The translations under genes were made by a program, and so were the position numbers. A stretch of 39,838 bases of DNA, from positions 1-39,838 of the forward strand of contig JAADFL010000113.1 of NCBI GenBank assembly GCA_013152945.1, written 5' to 3'. The notes beneath the pieces were generated by a model, which was not told the origin of the DNA, searched no databases, and was given only the letters and a program-made list of their open reading frames with translations. Positions 1 through 8,094 of the stretch are shown here, piece by piece. This stretch comes from Deltaproteobacteria bacterium (GTDB lineage: Bacteria > Myxococcota_A > JAADFL01). Position 1 is the stretch's first letter, and the number at the start of each line of letters is the position of its first letter.

Positions 1-110
1 GCGTGCCGAGCCGTAGCTTCGAAAGGTTGCCTTGTGTTTATGTGTCCGACTTCGTCTTACAGACTACGTCGCGACAGCCTTCTCTTCTCAACAAGTTTCG
101 AAGCGAAGGC

Positions 111-187
<77 letters not shown>

Positions 188-242
188 CTTTGTTTCATGG
201 TCGGTCAACAACAAACTTCACCAACCAACGGCTTACATCCAA

Positions 243-271
243 TATCTAATATTCCGGCCTGCCATGGTCAA
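243..271 (-). promoter_or_regulatory. Candidate promoter of the tRNA-Ala gene
   Basis: Read on the minus strand, TTGACC (271-266) is followed after 17 nt by TAGATA (248-243). That gives a near-consensus -35 and a weak -10. A start near 236 would leave a leader of about 50 nt before the tRNA 5' end at 186. This is motif matching only. Confidence 0.35.
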
Positions 272-415
272 GGATAAAACCAAAACATCCGGACTGGTTC
301 CGGCATTAAGCCGGCGTACAATCCAACCTGTTTCATGGCCGGCGATTGACATCCGCTTTGCCTCCGTGTTACGGCCTTTCCTTTGATTAGAGAGCACGAT
401 TACGAGGGATTGACA

Positions 416-2311
416 ATGTGCAAGGGCTATACAAACCGCGTACTCGAGGTAGACCTGAAAGAAAAAACCGTCCGGACCCGGGCACCGGGCCCTGAACTTT
501 TACGCATGTACTTGGGAGGTGGGGGACTCGGTTCTTACTTCCTATTGAGCAAGGGAGCTGCCAAAGAAGATCCCCTTGGACCGGGCAATGTCCTTACAAT
601 TGCTCCGGGAGTCACTACCGGTGCGAAAGTCAGCGGTGTAAGCAGGTTCTCTGTGACAGCGATCTCTCCGCTTACAGGATGCATCGGAGATGGGCAGGCA
701 GGCGGGGATTTCGGCCCATGGCTGAAGAGAGCGGGGTACGATGCAATCATCATTACCGGAAAGGCCGACTCGGCGGTTTACCTCTACGTGGATCAAAACA
801 GGGCACAGATTCGGGATGCCTCGCATCTATCGGGCCATCGTGTATCCGTTGTCCTGGACAAACTCGAGCATGACCTCGGAAAGCAGGATCTTGCAATTCT
901 GCAATGCGGGCCGGCCGGAGAAAAACTGGTCAGATTCGCCTGCCTGGTTTCGGGCAGAAATGACGTGATAGGCAGGACCGGCATGGGTGCGGTGTTCGGC
1001 TCGAAAAACTTGAGAGCCGTTGTCGTAAAGGCCGGTTCCGGCGTCTCCTTTGCAGACGGCCAAGGCCTATCGGCACTGAACCGGAAGGCTGCAAAGCGCC
1101 TTGCCGATACGGGCTTTCCCTCGGTCCTGAGAAAATACGGCACCCCCGGGGTAGTGGCGGCACAGGCAAAGGCCGGCAATTTGTGCACGAGAAACTTTAC
1201 AAGGGGTTCTATTGAGGGATTTGAAAAACTGGATGGTTCCAACTTCGAGGCTGAGATAGGTGCAGGGTCGCGCACGTGCTATGGTTGCGTGGTTGCCTGC
1301 AGGAAACGGGTCAAGTCAAGCGGCAAGTACAACATTTCCGATGCGCTCGGAGGTCCTGAATTCGAGACACTGGGCATGTTGGGATCCAACTTGGAAATAA
1401 CCGATCCAATGGCAGTGGCAAAGGCCAACGAACTGTGCAACGAGTACGGCATGGATACAATAACAATGGGTGGAATTGCCTCGTACCTTTGTGAAGCCAT
1501 GGACAGGGAGATTATCACGGCAAAGGATCTGGATGGCATCGGCCTCGCATTCGGAAATCCAGACGCACTCTTCGAATTGATACACAAAGTAGGTAAACGG
1601 CAGGGCGTGGGCGACATCCTTGCCGAGGGTTTCGAAGCAGCCATAACAAGGATGGGAGAAGACACCAGGGCATTCGCCGTACAGACCAGGAATCAGGCGT
1701 TTGCAGTACACATGCCGCAAGTCAAACCAAGCCTGTCAATAATATATGCAACCAACCCATTCGGACCGGATCACCAATCTTCCGAGCACGACTGGCTCCT
1801 GGCCGCAGGAGGCGACATTTGCCGGGGGCTCGGCATCACCGGAAGCGGAGATGCAAGCTCCGTGGGACCGGCCAAGGTAAGGATGACTGCTTTTTCCCAA
1901 ATCTATTACAGTCTTCTCGATACCCTAGGCCTCTGCCAATTCTGCTGGGGACCGGGCAGCCTTTTCAGTTACAGGGAACTGGAAGACCTGGTGAATTACT
2001 CGACCGGGTGGGACATAACCTTCCACGAACTATTGGCAGCCGGAGAACGCAGAATAAACCTGATGAGGTGGATCAATCATCTGCGAGGCTTTGGCGCCGG
2101 GCAAGACAAGTTGCCTGAAAGGGTGTTCGAAGCGCTGGGCGAAGGTCCCAGCAAAGGCAGGAAAGTCAACCGCAAGGAATTCGAAACAATGCTGCACCAA
2201 TATTACGCGATAATGGGATGGGAACAGTCCAGCGGCGTACCCGGCGAAGGCAAGATGCTCTCCCTGGGACTCGAGTGGACGCTTCCTGGAGGCACTGATG
2301 ACGGAAAATAA
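416..2311 (+). CDS. AOR-family tungsten aldehyde:ferredoxin oxidoreductase
   Basis: 631 residues, close to the usual AOR length of about 600-620. The family oxidises aldehydes to acids (or reduces acids) with a tungsten bis-pterin and one [4Fe-4S] cluster, passing electrons to ferredoxin. Visible landmarks are the N-terminal GYTNRVLEVDL, the glycine-rich pterin region (LGGGGLG and the APGVTTGAKVSG stretch), cluster cysteines C288-x2-C291-x3-C295, and LDTLGLC with the fourth cysteine near residue 507. The usual ELPAYDPRG-type segment is replaced by HMPQVKPS followed by NPFGPDHQSSEHD, so this is a divergent subgroup whose aldehyde cannot be predicted. The open frame extends upstream to a TTG at 383, but the ATG at 416 has GAGGG (404-408) at good spacing. 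It is the first gene of a five-gene operon and overlaps the next gene by 14 bp. No electron-carrier subunit is adjacent. Confidence 0.92.
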   Translation: MCKGYTNRVLEVDLKEKTVRTRAPGPELLRMYLGGGGLGSYFLLSKGAAKEDPLGPGNVLTIAPGVTTGAKVSGVSRFSVTAISPLTGCIGDGQAGGDFGPWLKRAGYDAIIITGKADSAVYLYVDQNRAQIRDASHLSGHRVSVVLDKLEHDLGKQDLAILQCGPAGEKLVRFACLVSGRNDVIGRTGMGAVFGSKNLRAVVVKAGSGVSFADGQGLSALNRKAAKRLADTGFPSVLRKYGTPGVVAAQAKAGNLCTRNFTRGSIEGFEKLDGSNFEAEIGAGSRTCYGCVVACRKRVKSSGKYNISDALGGPEFETLGMLGSNLEITDPMAVAKANELCNEYGMDTITMGGIASYLCEAMDREIITAKDLDGIGLAFGNPDALFELIHKVGKRQGVGDILAEGFEAAITRMGEDTRAFAVQTRNQAFAVHMPQVKPSLSIIYATNPFGPDHQSSEHDWLLAAGGDICRGLGITGSGDASSVGPAKVRMTAFSQIYYSLLDTLGLCQFCWGPGSLFSYRELEDLVNYSTGWDITFHELLAAGERRINLMRWINHLRGFGAGQDKLPERVFEALGEGPSKGRKVNRKEFETMLHQYYAIMGWEQSSGVPGEGKMLSLGLEWTLPGGTDDGK

Positions 2312-3647
2312 AATAGAAACGCTCATCGGTTCGGGCGAACTGGAGACCATCATACTCGCATTTCCAGACCAATATACAAGACTCATGGGTAAAAGGCTGA
2401 CCGCTTCCCATTACCTGGACCTGGGAAGCAAGGCTTCCATTCACGCCTGTGATTACCTGCTGGCGGCCGACCTCGATTTGAATCCCTTGCCCGGCTTCAA
2501 ACTTGCCAGTTGGGAAGAAGGATATGGCGACCATATCTTGAAACCCGACATGTCCACCTTCAGGATTCTTCCTTGGTACGAAAAAACTGCAATCCTGATT
2601 TGCGACCTGTTTCACGAGAATGAAGAGGCTGTTGCCGAAAGCCCGAGAAATATTTTGAAAAACCAACTGCAGGCGCTCACCGGCCTGGGACTAACTCCGA
2701 TAATGGCTTCCGAGCTGGAATTCTACCTCTTCAAGGGAGGATATGATCAGGCGGAGGAAAATGGTTTTTCCGAGCTCGAGCCGAGCACGCCGTTTCGTAT
2801 AGACTATTTTGTCGCAGGCACGAACCGTGACGAAGACGTACTTCGGGAAGTTCGATCCAAAATGTCTGAAGCAGGCATAGAAATCGAAGGCAGCAAGGGT
2901 GAATGGGAAAGGGGCCAGCACGAGGTCAATCTAAAAGCCTGCCCTGCCCTTGAAATGGCGGACAGGCACGTAATATTCAAGGACGGCGTAAAGTCCATAG
3001 CAGCAAAGCACGGTAAGGCAGCCACTTTCATGGCAAAAGTCGATGAAAACCTTGCGGGCTCGTCGTGCCATATTCACCTGAGCCTGGTCGATGAAAACAA
3101 CAACAACGCCTTTTGGGATCATAACTTGAACAAGCCCTCTGAAATTTTCGAACATTTCTTGGCCGGCTGCCTTGCAAACACCGGCAGTTTAAGTCTATTC
3201 CTGGCTCCAAATATCAATTCGTACAAGCGGTACAGGGCGGCAAGTTTTGCCCCGACATCCCTTGCATGGGGAACGGACAATAGGACCTGCGGCTTCAGGG
3301 TTGTGGGCCGCGAACATAACTTCAGGATCGAATGTCGTATCCCGGGAGCTGATGCAAACCCTTACCTTGCGTTTTCAGCCTTGCTCGCATCCGGCATGGA
3401 TGGCCTGGCCCAAAAACTCGCTCTTCCAGGCGAACAGATAGGTAACGCATACGAAAATAAAAATATCCGGAGCGTCAGCACGAGTCTTTCAAGAGCAATC
3501 GCTTGTTTCAAGGAGCAAGACTTTGCAATGAAAGCCTTTGGCGCCGGGGTTGCGGAACACTATCTCAAGCTTGCAACCCTGGAACTCGAAGAAAGCGAAA
3601 GGGTGGTTTCCAACTGGGAAAAAAGAAGATATTTCGAACGGGCCTAG
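2298..3647 (+). CDS. Glutamine synthetase-like gamma-glutamyl ligase
   Basis: 449 residues with the full glutamine synthetase catalytic core. It has ELEFYLF at 139-145 (metal-binding glutamates), GQHEVNL at 206-212, SSCHIHLSL with H258 and H260, APTSLAWG, and a C-terminal RIPGADANPY loop. It therefore should activate glutamate with ATP to gamma-glutamyl phosphate and transfer it to ammonia or an amine. The length and the absence of an evident adenylylation-loop tyrosine fit the GS-like ligases of amine metabolism (PuuA, IpuC, AtdA1/TdnQ types) better than housekeeping GlnA; that assignment is inference. It begins inside the last codons of the AOR gene, with GGAGG at 2288-2292, so the two are probably translationally coupled. 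The GATase-like gene at the operon end is the natural partner for removing the glutamyl group. Confidence 0.88.
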   Translation: MTENKIETLIGSGELETIILAFPDQYTRLMGKRLTASHYLDLGSKASIHACDYLLAADLDLNPLPGFKLASWEEGYGDHILKPDMSTFRILPWYEKTAILICDLFHENEEAVAESPRNILKNQLQALTGLGLTPIMASELEFYLFKGGYDQAEENGFSELEPSTPFRIDYFVAGTNRDEDVLREVRSKMSEAGIEIEGSKGEWERGQHEVNLKACPALEMADRHVIFKDGVKSIAAKHGKAATFMAKVDENLAGSSCHIHLSLVDENNNNAFWDHNLNKPSEIFEHFLAGCLANTGSLSLFLAPNINSYKRYRAASFAPTSLAWGTDNRTCGFRVVGREHNFRIECRIPGADANPYLAFSALLASGMDGLAQKLALPGEQIGNAYENKNIRSVSTSLSRAIACFKEQDFAMKAFGAGVAEHYLKLATLELEESERVVSNWEKRRYFERA

Positions 3648-3689
3648 AGTGCAAATTTTCGACAAAGAGGAAAAAGAGGAGGCAAAATT

Positions 3690-4829
3690 ATGATCACCAG
3701 GTTTCACTTTCCGACAGAGATCGTATTCGGTGAAGGCGCCATACAGGAATCGGCAAAAGAATGTTCGGTGATCGGTGTTTCAAGGCCCCTGCTGGTAACC
3801 GATCAAGGAATAGTCGGCGCAGGACTCGCAGACAAGGTAATCAAGGTGTTCAAGTCCGCCGGCCTTTTAACAAAGATCTTTGACCAAGTATCCCCGAATC
3901 CAACCGGCGCACAGGTCGACGAGGGCGCCCGGGTCTACAAGGAAGAAGGGGCGGACTGCATAGTGGCCCTGGGCGGAGGAAGTCCAATGGACGCGGCAAA
4001 GGGCATCAGACTTAGAATAGAGCACCTCGATCCCCTGGAGACTTATGACGATCTTAAAGGCGGGGATGCCAAGATAACCGGTTCCCTGCCTCCCATGATT
4101 GCCATACCGACAACCGCGGGCACCGGTTCCGAGGTCTCCAGGTCAGCGGTCATCACTGTCGAGGCGGTCGCGAGAAAGGTGGTGATCTTTTCACCAAGGT
4201 TAATGCCGGACGTCGCAATATGTGATCCCGAGTTGACATACGGCCTTCCGCCGCGATTGACCGCAGAGACCGGAATGGATGCCATGTCTCACTCGATCGA
4301 GGCCTTTATGGCAAAGGGATATAATCCTATGGCGGACTCCATAGCATTGAAAGGCATCTTCATGATTTCTCAAAATCTGGTAACGGCGGTACAAGACGGA
4401 GGAAACGTGGAAGCAAGGCGTGAACTGATGATGGCATCCACGATGGGAGCGACGGCATTCCAAAAGGGCCTTGGCGCGGTTCATTCGTTGGCGCATCCCT
4501 TGTCCACTGTATGTAATGTAAGCCACGGCCTCGCCAATTCAATTCTTCTACCGCACATATTGCGTTTCAATGCCGAGGCTGTGCCCAAAAAGGCGGAAGA
4601 ACTGGCGAATGCCCTTGGTCTCGAAAACTCCGGCGGCAATGACGCTGCAGAGTTTATCGAGGCGCTCGCTGGAAAATGCGGACTTCCGGGCAAGCTGTCA
4701 CAGGCCGGGGTGGATGAAAAATCCATCCTGGAACTTGCTGCAAAAGCCATGGAGGACGGCTGTCACTTGTCAAACCCAAGACCTTGTAGCGAAGATACGA
4801 TGAAATCCTTGCTGGAAGCAGCCATGTAG
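3690..4829 (+). CDS. Iron-containing (group III) alcohol dehydrogenase
   Basis: 379 residues, typical for the Fe-ADH family that interconverts alcohols and aldehydes with NAD(P)H. The nucleotide-binding GGGSPMD lies at 95-101 and PTTAGTGSE at about 140-148. The metal ligands are D197, H201, H265 and H279, the same arrangement as in lactaldehyde reductase FucO. All catalytic ligands are present. A strong GAGGAGG ribosome site (3676-3682) sits 7 nt before the ATG. In the operon it follows the GS-like ligase by 42 nt and precedes the HAD gene by 19 nt. It could feed an aldehyde to the AOR enzyme or reduce the aldehyde the AOR makes; the direction cannot be read from sequence. Substrate specificity is unknown. 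Confidence 0.93.
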   Translation: MITRFHFPTEIVFGEGAIQESAKECSVIGVSRPLLVTDQGIVGAGLADKVIKVFKSAGLLTKIFDQVSPNPTGAQVDEGARVYKEEGADCIVALGGGSPMDAAKGIRLRIEHLDPLETYDDLKGGDAKITGSLPPMIAIPTTAGTGSEVSRSAVITVEAVARKVVIFSPRLMPDVAICDPELTYGLPPRLTAETGMDAMSHSIEAFMAKGYNPMADSIALKGIFMISQNLVTAVQDGGNVEARRELMMASTMGATAFQKGLGAVHSLAHPLSTVCNVSHGLANSILLPHILRFNAEAVPKKAEELANALGLENSGGNDAAEFIEALAGKCGLPGKLSQAGVDEKSILELAAKAMEDGCHLSNPRPCSEDTMKSLLEAAM

Positions 4830-4848
4830 AACAATACGGGAGTAAAAA

Positions 4849-5619
4849 ATGATACAACCTGGAATAAGAGCAATCAGTTTCGATCTCTGGGACACCTTGA
4901 TCATAGACGATTCAGATGAGGTCAAACGCAAGGAAATGCAATTACCCACGAAAAAAGAGGCTCGCCGCATTCTTGTCCATGAAGCCTTGAACAAAAACCA
5001 GGTTCCTGTTTCCATTGAAACAGTAAACGCCGCTTACGATGCAATCGATACTGCATTCGACAAGGTGTGGAAGCAACTCCATGTAACCTGGAGCGTACGT
5101 GAGAGACTCAACCTGCTGCTCACTGCCCTGCACTCAGGCCTGCCGGACAATGAAATGCTCGCCTTGATAAGAAGACATGAAGAAATGGAACTGGATGTGC
5201 AACCGGATTTCGTCGAGGAAGCCGGGGAGGTTTTGTCTGTATTGGCCGGCTCGTACAAGCTGGCCGTAATATCGGACACCGTCTTCAGTCCGGGCAGGGT
5301 CCTGCGGAAATTACTCCAGCAAGCAGGCATCTTTAAATATTTTCATACATTGGTTTTTTCAGATGAGGTCTTGCGTTCGAAGCCTTCATCCGCTGTATTT
5401 CTGAAGGCTTGTGACTCCTTGTCGGTGGCGCCCCAGGAATTGGTTCACATAGGCGACAGGGAAGACAAGGATGTCGCCGGTCCGCATGCGGTGGGCGCAA
5501 GGGCGATATTGTGCACTGCCGTCAAGGACAGGACAAAAGGAGGGGCCAGCGCTGCTGAAAAGATTTGCAATAATCTTCGTGAGTTGCCCGGTTTAATAGA
5601 TGAGCTGAACGCCGGGTGA
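4849..5619 (+). CDS. HAD-superfamily hydrolase-like protein
   Basis: 256 residues with a HAD fold and helical cap. Motif I is FDLWDTL with nucleophile D12; motif II is the SDT of VISDT; motif III is the lysine of RSKPSSAVF; motif IV is GDREDKD. In typical phosphatases the residue two after the nucleophile is Asp (DxD), but here it is Trp with Asp one further on (D-L-W-D-T). That raises the question whether the phosphatase acid/base is present or displaced. The gene has GGGAG at 4838-4842 before ATG 4849 and lies 19 nt after the alcohol dehydrogenase, so it is co-transcribed. Possible roles are hydrolysis of a phosphorylated intermediate or dehalogenase-like chemistry; I cannot choose between them. 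Confidence 0.82.
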   Translation: MIQPGIRAISFDLWDTLIIDDSDEVKRKEMQLPTKKEARRILVHEALNKNQVPVSIETVNAAYDAIDTAFDKVWKQLHVTWSVRERLNLLLTALHSGLPDNEMLALIRRHEEMELDVQPDFVEEAGEVLSVLAGSYKLAVISDTVFSPGRVLRKLLQQAGIFKYFHTLVFSDEVLRSKPSSAVFLKACDSLSVAPQELVHIGDREDKDVAGPHAVGARAILCTAVKDRTKGGASAAEKICNNLRELPGLIDELNAG

Positions 5620-5710
5620 ACATCTAAAGTTCATGCTTGGATTTTTTACAAAGATAACGATGATGTAAATAACATATACCAACCATATGGAAATGTCAGA
5701 GGAGGAATGC

Positions 5711-6559
5711 ATGTCATCGGCTCAAAGATTCCTTATCGTTGACGGGTACCCGAAGCAAAGCAGGGATGAATTGCAGGAAGCGGGGATGAAACTGGCCTGG
5801 GAATTGTACAGGGATCTCCTCCTCGCCCATCTGCCGGATTCTGAATTCGATGTGCTCCTTCCCAGCGACCCGGGCACAGGGCTTCCCGAAGGCGTTGGCC
5901 TTGAACAATACAACGGCGTCATTTGGACAGGTTGCAACCTGACAATCTACCACCCGGACGATCAAAGGGTTTTAAGACAGATCGAGCTTGCAAGACAAAG
6001 TTATGAGAAAGGAGTGCCTGCCTTTGGTAGTTGCTGGGGTATACAGATCGCAGTAACGGCCGCAGGCGGAGAAGTAAGGGCCAACCCGAAGGGACGGGAA
6101 ATGGGCGTTGCCAGAAAGATCCACCTGACCGAACAGGGATCGGCTCATCCCATGTTCCTCGACAAGCCAAGAGTATTCGACGGATTCATCAGTCATGTTG
6201 ACGAGGTTACCAGCCTGCCCAGAGGTGCGCGTTGGTTGGCTACAAACGAGTTCACGCGTATTCAGGCGGTTGAAGTGGTCCACAAGAAAGGCGTTTTTTG
6301 GGCGACACAGTACCATCCTGAATACAACCTGCACGAAATGGCCCGCCTGTTGGTGGCAAGGACGCCCAAGCTCCTCAAAGAAGGATTCTTCGAATCCGGT
6401 CAAGATGCCCAAAACTACGTATCCGACATGGAAACCCTTGCACGGACACCGGGTCGCAAGGACCTTCGGTGGAGGCTCGGACTGGATAATCACATTCTTG
6501 ATGACCGGATAAGGAGAACTGAATTTCGCAACTGGATCGAACAAGTCGTAAAACCCTGA
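5711..6559 (+). CDS. Class-I glutamine amidotransferase-like gamma-glutamyl hydrolase
   Basis: 282 residues of a GMP-synthase-type GATase1 domain with no synthetase domain attached. The nucleophile elbow is GSCWG with C108, and the triad partners are in YHPEY (H202, E204). Stand-alone enzymes of this kind include AtdA2/TdnT-type proteins, encoded beside a GS-like ligase, that hydrolyse gamma-glutamyl amides. That role is proposed here because a GS-like ligase is in the same operon. An unspecific amidotransferase role is the alternative. An upstream in-frame ATG at 5687 exists, but AGAGGAGG (5698-5705) marks ATG 5711. The 91-nt AT-rich gap after the HAD gene is the longest in the operon and could hold an internal promoter, though I see no convincing one. 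The gene is convergent with mobA. The 172-nt gap to mobA holds only a weak 5-bp hairpin with a short T-run near 6694-6714. Confidence 0.85.
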   Translation: MSSAQRFLIVDGYPKQSRDELQEAGMKLAWELYRDLLLAHLPDSEFDVLLPSDPGTGLPEGVGLEQYNGVIWTGCNLTIYHPDDQRVLRQIELARQSYEKGVPAFGSCWGIQIAVTAAGGEVRANPKGREMGVARKIHLTEQGSAHPMFLDKPRVFDGFISHVDEVTSLPRGARWLATNEFTRIQAVEVVHKKGVFWATQYHPEYNLHEMARLLVARTPKLLKEGFFESGQDAQNYVSDMETLARTPGRKDLRWRLGLDNHILDDRIRRTEFRNWIEQVVKP

Positions 6560-6731
6560 AAACCCATCTAAAGGTCATGGGACTGAATGCATTGGCCGGG
6601 CCGGTATCATAAGCACGTATTCAACAGGCACTGTCTTCCAGCAAGGGGCCGCCGGCAGACCATGCAATACCGCCAACCACAAATCAAAGCCGTTGCAAAT
6701 ATTATTGCATTTTTGACTTTTCTCTCGTGGT

Positions 6732-7349
6732 TTACGGCTGGAAACGGCTTTTGTTCCCTCTGATTCTTTTCTCAGCCAACTCGAGATCTTCCCGGGTATT
6801 CACGTTGAAGAACGAGTCCATGAAGGGATCGACTGCTCTCACATCCTGTTCCACAAGCTCTACCACGGTTATCTCCCTGTAGAAATGCACTATCTTGAAA
6901 TCTTCACCCGAACCAAGCTGTTTCTCTATGGCAGGCAGACAGGCCTTGGAATAAGCTGCACAAAGGGGCTCAAACCTGCCTGCATGCCGAGGCACCACTG
7001 CGTCACCTCGTTGTAATCCCCTGATCAACAACTCAATCAACCCATGCCTTATCAATGGCATGTCCACAGCGGTTACGATGCATGCGGTTTCGTTACACGA
7101 TTTTACTGCAGCATGAATACCGGCCAAGGCTCCACCAGGCAATATATCGCGTACAAGTCTTGCCCTGTTTCCTCCAAATTTCTCATAAAGCCCGGGCTGC
7201 CTTGCTACTATCAATAAATCCGAGCAATATGGAGCAAGGACCTCCATGGCCCTTTCGATCAAAACCTTGCCGGCAAGATGTACCAGGGCCTTATCTTGGC
7301 CCATCCTTCGACTTTGCCCTCCGGTAAGAACGGCTCCGCTGACAGCCAT
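6732..7349 (-). CDS. mobA: Molybdenum cofactor guanylyltransferase MobA
   Basis: 205 residues. MobA transfers GMP from GTP to molybdopterin, giving the guanine-dinucleotide cofactor of DMSO-reductase-family enzymes. The N-terminal nucleotide-binding signature GAVLTGGQSRRMGQDKAL is intact. The metal-binding DMPL is present, as is PGGALAGIHAA (the GPLAG-like segment) and a C-terminal FFNVNTREDLELA resembling the family NINTPEDL motif. It lies 4 nt downstream of mobB and must be co-transcribed with it. AOR enzymes of archaea use a bis-pterin without the dinucleotide, so this gene need not serve the neighbouring AOR. It implies other molybdo- or tungsto-enzymes elsewhere in the genome. Confidence 0.93.
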   Translation of the reverse strand: MAVSGAVLTGGQSRRMGQDKALVHLAGKVLIERAMEVLAPYCSDLLIVARQPGLYEKFGGNRARLVRDILPGGALAGIHAAVKSCNETACIVTAVDMPLIRHGLIELLIRGLQRGDAVVPRHAGRFEPLCAAYSKACLPAIEKQLGSGEDFKIVHFYREITVVELVEQDVRAVDPFMDSFFNVNTREDLELAEKRIRGNKSRFQP

Positions 7350-7353
7350 ATCT

Positions 7354-7860
7354 TCAAACCTTTATATTAAAATATGAAACTATGAAATCAGCCAGCTTTT
7401 CCGAATCATTCAAGGCAAAGCAGGGAATACCCGGCACCGGGCGGTCCAGGTCCGAGGCAACGGCGACAAGGGCATCCGACACGCTGCAAATCGCTTCCGT
7501 GCTTCGCTCGGCTCTTATGACTTCTATCTTGGGCTTATCAGATGTCTTGAAGCCCTCGGCAAGCACCAAGTCTACGTTTTTCCCGATCAATTGGACAAGA
7601 TCATCAAGACCGGGCTCCTGTTGCTCCATGCGTATCATCGCCACCATGCCGGGTGAGGCAATGGCCACAGCAACGGCTCCGGCCTTGCGGTGCCGCCAGG
7701 TATCCTTGCCTTCCACGTCCATCTCGAAACCATGACGATCATGTTTCAATGTTCCTACCTTGAGGTTCCGCGCCGAGAGGACATTTATCAACTTTTCCAT
7801 CAAGGTGGTCTTCCCGGAATTCTTCTTTCCACAAATACAGATAACAGGCGTGCCGGACAT
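7354..7860 (-). CDS. mobB: Molybdopterin-guanine dinucleotide biosynthesis protein MobB
   Basis: 168 residues from the ATG at 7860, which has GGAGGT (complement of 7869-7874) 8 nt upstream; the longer open frame to 7998 lacks homologous character. MobB is a GTP-binding partner of MobA. It shows the P-loop GKKNSGKTT at 11-19 and the family motif around KHDRHGFEMDVEGKDTWRHR, which matches the usual KHxxHxFxxDxxGKDSxRH pattern. The length is normal for stand-alone MobB. It is the first gene of a mobB-mobA pair and is divergent from the giant lipoprotein gene, so the 234-nt gap must contain promoters in both directions. None is clear by eye. Confidence 0.92.
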   Translation of the reverse strand: MSGTPVICICGKKNSGKTTLMEKLINVLSARNLKVGTLKHDRHGFEMDVEGKDTWRHRKAGAVAVAIASPGMVAMIRMEQQEPGLDDLVQLIGKNVDLVLAEGFKTSDKPKIEVIRAERSTEAICSVSDALVAVASDLDRPVPGIPCFALNDSEKLADFIVSYFNIKV

Positions 7861-8026
7861 TCTTTGCCACCTCCGTTCCCGGTAAATTAACCGACCGCCT
7901 GGTGGAAGACAAGTACATGAATCTTTTCCTTTGCTGACGCGCCCGGACTTGCACACATATCCATGCAGGGATAAGCTAATACATGAAAGTGATGGCAACA
8001 GGAATGAAAAAGCCTTTAAATATATT

Positions 8027-8045
8027 CACGGGCTCAATGCCCGTG
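8027..8045. repeat. 7-bp perfect inverted repeat upstream of the giant lipoprotein
   Basis: CACGGGC and GCCCGTG are separated by TCAAT, forming a GC-rich hairpin in the divergent region between mobB and the lipoprotein gene. It is not followed by a T-run on either strand, so an ordinary intrinsic terminator is unlikely. It could be an operator or a 5'-leader structure. Confidence 0.5.
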
Positions 8046-8094
8046 TTCAAGGGAGCGATTGGCATTAATGCACCTTATGGCAGGGAGAATGATT

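Noticed and set aside
6690-6716. Intrinsic terminator between the GATase-like gene and mobA
   Set aside because: The stem is only 5 bp of A/T-rich pairs; too weak to list as a feature.
7861-7998. N-terminal extension of MobB
   Set aside because: The P-loop should lie near the amino terminus and ATG 7860 has a strong ribosome site.
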